Made by a program: the position numbers and the translations under genes. The notes beneath the pieces are model-generated. The model saw only the letters and a program-made list of their open reading frames with translations, searched no databases and had not been told where the DNA came from. Below, piece by piece: positions 32,833 to 35,201 of a stretch of 35,201 bases of DNA (the first letter of the stretch is position 1; each line of letters begins with the position of its first letter). Origin of the DNA: Acetobacteraceae bacterium. Lineage in GTDB: Bacteria; Pseudomonadota; Alphaproteobacteria; Acetobacterales; Acetobacteraceae. The stretch is taken from assembly GCA_009693865.1 (NCBI GenBank), contig SHWL01000030.1:1-35201 (forward strand), read 5' to 3'.

Positions 32833-33785
32833 CAATGCGCTCCCGGGCGGAATTTCGACAAGCTCCCGCCGTGCATGACCTTGCCGGGCAAGGGATGACC
32901 GACGATGTCCTCGGCCATCCGCGCGCACTCGATCAACGCGTCGAGATCGATGCCGGTCTCGATTCCCATCTCATGCGCCATGAACACAAGGTCTTCGGTG
33001 CAGATATTCCCCGCCGCCCCCTTATGTCCGGCGAACGGACATCCACCGAGGCCCGCGCAGGAACTGTCGAAACTGCTGATGCCCATTTGCATCCCCATCA
33101 GCGCGTTGGCGATGCCCGTGCCGCGCGTGTCGTGCAGATGCAAAGCGAGTTTCAGGTCCGGCCATTTCTCGCGGATCGTTCCGACGACGCGTTGCACCGC
33201 GGCCGGAGAAGCCCAGCCGACGGTATCGGCGATGCGCACCCGGTCGAGGACGATGCTGTATTCCTCGGCCAGATCGAGTAACTTTCCCACGCAATCGCGC
33301 ACGGTTTCAGGCGCGACCTCGCCTTCGAAATTACAGCCGAACGCGGTCATCACGATCGCGGATTCAACGGCGATGCCGCTTTCGCGGAAGAAATTGAGTT
33401 GGCGGCGCTGCTCGACCAAGGTCTCCGCGTTGTCCTTGTTTGTGTTGTGGATGGAGAACGTGTTCGACGTGCTCATTTGGATGCCGCCGGTGATGTGCAG
33501 CGGCGTTTGCACGGCGCGTTCGTAACCACGCAGGTTCAGCGCGATCCCCGTGTAAAGGACGTTGGGCCGTTTGCGTATTCCCCGCGCGACCTCGACCGCA
33601 TCGGCCATGCCGGGTACGCGACGCGCATCGACGAAGGACACGCACTGCACATCGTGCAAGCCGGTTTCCGCCAGGGCCTCGCAGAAACGGATTTTATCAT
33701 GGGTGGCGATCGGGCCGGCTTCGATTTGAAAACCCTCGCGCGGGCCTTCCTCGTGGATCTCGATCCGTTTCGGCAGATCGCTCAT
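32832..33785 (-). CDS. Hydroxymethylglutaryl-CoA lyase-like enzyme (DRE-TIM metallolyase)
   Basis: A 317-residue TIM-barrel lyase. The N-terminal motif is EEGPREGFQIE with R16, H216/H218/D219 in ALHLHDTRG bind the metal, C249 in GLGGCPF is the catalytic cysteine, and N260 in GAAGN is conserved. Family members split 3-hydroxy-3-methylglutaryl-CoA into acetyl-CoA and acetoacetate, or act on related 3-hydroxyacyl-CoAs. HMG-CoA lyases usually have RDG here; this protein has R16-E17, so the metal ligand differs and the substrate may too. GGAGGG precedes ATG 33785. It is divergent from the CoA-transferase gene. No other leucine degradation gene is present. Confidence 0.9.
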   Translation of the reverse strand: MSDLPKRIEIHEEGPREGFQIEAGPIATHDKIRFCEALAETGLHDVQCVSFVDARRVPGMADAVEVARGIRKRPNVLYTGIALNLRGYERAVQTPLHITGGIQMSTSNTFSIHNTNKDNAETLVEQRRQLNFFRESGIAVESAIVMTAFGCNFEGEVAPETVRDCVGKLLDLAEEYSIVLDRVRIADTVGWASPAAVQRVVGTIREKWPDLKLALHLHDTRGTGIANALMGMQMGISSFDSSCAGLGGCPFAGHKGAAGNICTEDLVFMAHEMGIETGIDLDALIECARMAEDIVGHPLPGKVMHGGSLSKFRPGAH

Positions 33786-33843
33786 GGCTTCCCTCCTGTC
33801 CTGGTGGTGGCATGATGCCGCGGCATGCCCCGGGAGGAAATCC
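33786..33843. promoter_or_regulatory. Short divergent promoter region
   Basis: Only 58 bp separate the start codons of the lyase-like gene and the CoA-transferase gene. It contains the two ribosome-binding sites (CCTCC on the minus strand at about 33791-33795, GGGAGGA at about 33831-33837). Both promoters must therefore overlap each other or the coding regions. I can pick no clear -35/-10. Confidence 0.4.
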
Positions 33844-34968
33844 ATGCTGCGAGGAATTCGGGTTCTGGAACTCGGGCAGGTTCTGTCCGCGCCCTTCGCC
33901 GGCGCCATCCTTGGCGATCTGGGCGCCGAAGTGCTGAAAATCGAACGCGTCGAGGGCGGCGATGACGCGCGCCGAATGGGTGTGGATTTCCGGCACGGCG
34001 ACGCGCTGACGTTCCACATGGTGAACCGCAACAAGAAATCCGTCGCCCTGGATTTGAAAAGCACTCTGGGCAAAGCGGATTTCGAACGGCTCGCGGCGAG
34101 CGCGGATATCCTGATCCATAATTTACGGCCGGGCGCGCCGGAGGCTTTGGGCATCGACGGCCCGTCCCTGACCGGGCGGCATCCTCGGCTGATCTACTGC
34201 GCGATCTCTGCCTTCGGACATGTCGGCCCGATGAAGGACCGGCCGGGCTACGAACCGTTGATCCAGGCCTATAGCGGGTTGTCCAGTTGCAATGGCGGTC
34301 CGGACGATCCGCCCATGCGCCTGGGCGTCGCGGTGTGCGACCAGGGCACCGGCATGTGGATCGTCATCGGCGCGCTCGCCGCGCTGCGCAATCGGGAGCG
34401 AACGGGTAGCGGAACGATCGTAACCGCGTCTTTGCTGGAAACCGCTCTGGTCTGGGCCGCCCAACGCGGCGACGCCTGGGTCAATGGGGGCGAGATGCCG
34501 CCGAAGCATCGCTCGGGTCACCCCGCGTTGGTGCCGTACGAGGCGTTCGACGCCAAGGACGGCCCCTTCATCATCTGCTGCGGCAACGACCGGCTGTTCG
34601 CCAAGCTCGCGCGAGAACTGGGGAAGCCAGAATGGAGCGAGGACGAACGCTTTGCCACCAACCGCGCGCGGCTGACCCACAAGAACACGCTGGTCGTTTT
34701 GATGAACGAGATTCTCCGCGCCCAGCCAAGGGCATCCTGGATCGAACGGTTGGAGCGCGCCGGTGTCCCGGCCGCTCCGATCAACACCCTGCCCGAAGCC
34801 CTGAACGAGCCGCAGTCCCGCGCCTTGGGCATTCTCCAGGACGTGCCCGGCGAGGATTACAAGCTGACGGGATCGCCCCTGTCGTTCGATGGCGTGCGGC
34901 CCCCGATACGGAGCGCGGCACCTCGTCTGGGCTCGGGAAGTGACGAAGTGCATCAGGGGAAACATTGA
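33844..34968 (+). CDS. CaiB/BaiF class III CoA-transferase
   Basis: A 374-residue enzyme of the formyl-CoA-transferase-like family. Typical are LRGIRVLELGQVLSAPFAGAILGDLGAEVLKIERV (quoted: RVLELGQVLSAPF, LGAEVLKIE), NRNKKSVALDLKS, the catalytic aspartate D166 in AVCDQGTGMW, ISAFGHVGP and RPGYEPLIQAYSG. The ATG at 33844 has GGGAGGA six bases upstream. It swaps CoA between two carboxylic acids and could activate the pathway acid in place of, or beside, the ligase. Divergent from the lyase and hydratase genes. Confidence 0.93.
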   Translation: MLRGIRVLELGQVLSAPFAGAILGDLGAEVLKIERVEGGDDARRMGVDFRHGDALTFHMVNRNKKSVALDLKSTLGKADFERLAASADILIHNLRPGAPEALGIDGPSLTGRHPRLIYCAISAFGHVGPMKDRPGYEPLIQAYSGLSSCNGGPDDPPMRLGVAVCDQGTGMWIVIGALAALRNRERTGSGTIVTASLLETALVWAAQRGDAWVNGGEMPPKHRSGHPALVPYEAFDAKDGPFIICCGNDRLFAKLARELGKPEWSEDERFATNRARLTHKNTLVVLMNEILRAQPRASWIERLERAGVPAAPINTLPEALNEPQSRALGILQDVPGEDYKLTGSPLSFDGVRPPIRSAAPRLGSGSDEVHQGKH

Positions 34969-35146
34969 CTATTCGGGCTCCGAAAGAGCGAGAACGCCGG
35001 CTCACTCACGGTCGGCGCAACTGCAATGAAGCATCTAATGAAGCATCTATTGGCTAGCAGCCTGTCGGACTTAGGGCCTGGCTACCTGGTTGGCCCGCGG
35101 TTAGAATCGCCTTGTCGATTCGCGCCGCCTTCTGGACCCTTCCGAT
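34969..35146. other. Non-coding end region with a 12-bp tandem repeat
   Basis: Contains AATGAAGCATCT twice in tandem (35025-35036, 35037-35048). A further 9 bases on, CAGCCTGTCGGACTTAG (35058-35074) looks like the terminal inverted repeat of an insertion sequence, just left of the probable transposase start. No gene is seen in the first 180 bases after the CoA-transferase. Confidence 0.4.
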
Positions 35147-35201
35147 ATGGCCAATTTCCGCTCCACCGATCGCCTGACCAGCTTCCTTTTGCCGCCGTCG
35201 A
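35058..35201 (+). mobile_element. Left end of an insertion sequence, probably IS1182-like (partial)
   Basis: A probable terminal repeat at 35058-35074 is followed at 35147 by ATG and MANFRSTDRLTSFLLPPS, cut off by the window edge. From memory, this N-terminus (F-x-x-x-DR-x-x-FLLPPS) is characteristic of IS1182-family DDE transposases. Only 18 codons are visible, so the family is tentative, and the right end and target duplication are outside the window. Confidence 0.5.

Overview
This is about 35 kb of high-GC chromosomal DNA from an alphaproteobacterium. The order rplU-rpmA-obgE-proB, the ppx-rlmE pair, the many CoA-linked catabolic genes and the base composition suggest Rhodospirillales, perhaps Acetobacteraceae. 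That placement is inference; there is no rRNA gene in the window and I recognised no tRNA gene.

Layout. (1) 0.2-6.6 kb: a phosphonate-type ABC importer on the + strand (phnC, phnD, two phnE permeases), with a phytanoyl-CoA-dioxygenase-like oxygenase divergent to it. The importer is split by about 1.5 kb between phnD and the first phnE. That gap holds small minus-strand genes, including a 41-residue secreted peptide, and an eroded 3' end of a second phnD just before phnE. (2) 6.6-9.6 kb: housekeeping block rplU, rpmA, obgE, proB, with a good sigma70 promoter, an attenuator-like hairpin and a perfect 21-bp palindrome over the start of proB. (3) 9.6-19.7 kb: a divergent catabolic block. Minus strand: MmgE/PrpD protein, solute-binding protein, amidohydrolase, alpha/beta hydrolase. 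Plus strand: VOC protein, LLM flavin oxidoreductase, acyl-CoA-dehydrogenase-like flavoprotein, second MmgE/PrpD protein, LigB-type extradiol dioxygenase. The two arms face each other across a 97-bp control region. I recognise each family but no described pathway with this set.

(4) 19.7-24.0 kb: an eroded accessory stretch. It has a broken enoyl-CoA hydratase gene, an intact metallophosphatase, a broken benE (benzoate transporter), an Xre/RES toxin-antitoxin pair and a conserved protein of unknown function. (5) 24.0-29.6 kb: a second orphan solute-binding protein, rlmE, a Ppx/GppA phosphatase, a single-domain response regulator and an arylamine N-acetyltransferase. (6) 29.6-35.0 kb: the two ends of a Baeyer-Villiger monooxygenase gene fused by a large deletion, then acyl-CoA ligase, enoyl-CoA hydratase family protein, HMG-CoA-lyase-like enzyme and a class III CoA-transferase, which together look like a CoA-dependent acid degradation set. 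Two long inverted repeats lie in the convergent gap at 31.6-32.06 kb. The right edge appears to enter an insertion sequence.

Overall theme: many acid and aromatic catabolism genes, repeated gene decay (four remnants) and two binding proteins without their own permeases. The least explained parts are the divergent MmgE/PrpD-LigB block and the interrupted phn operon. Start sites were chosen by ribosome-binding sites and family length where the longest reading frame overran a neighbour.
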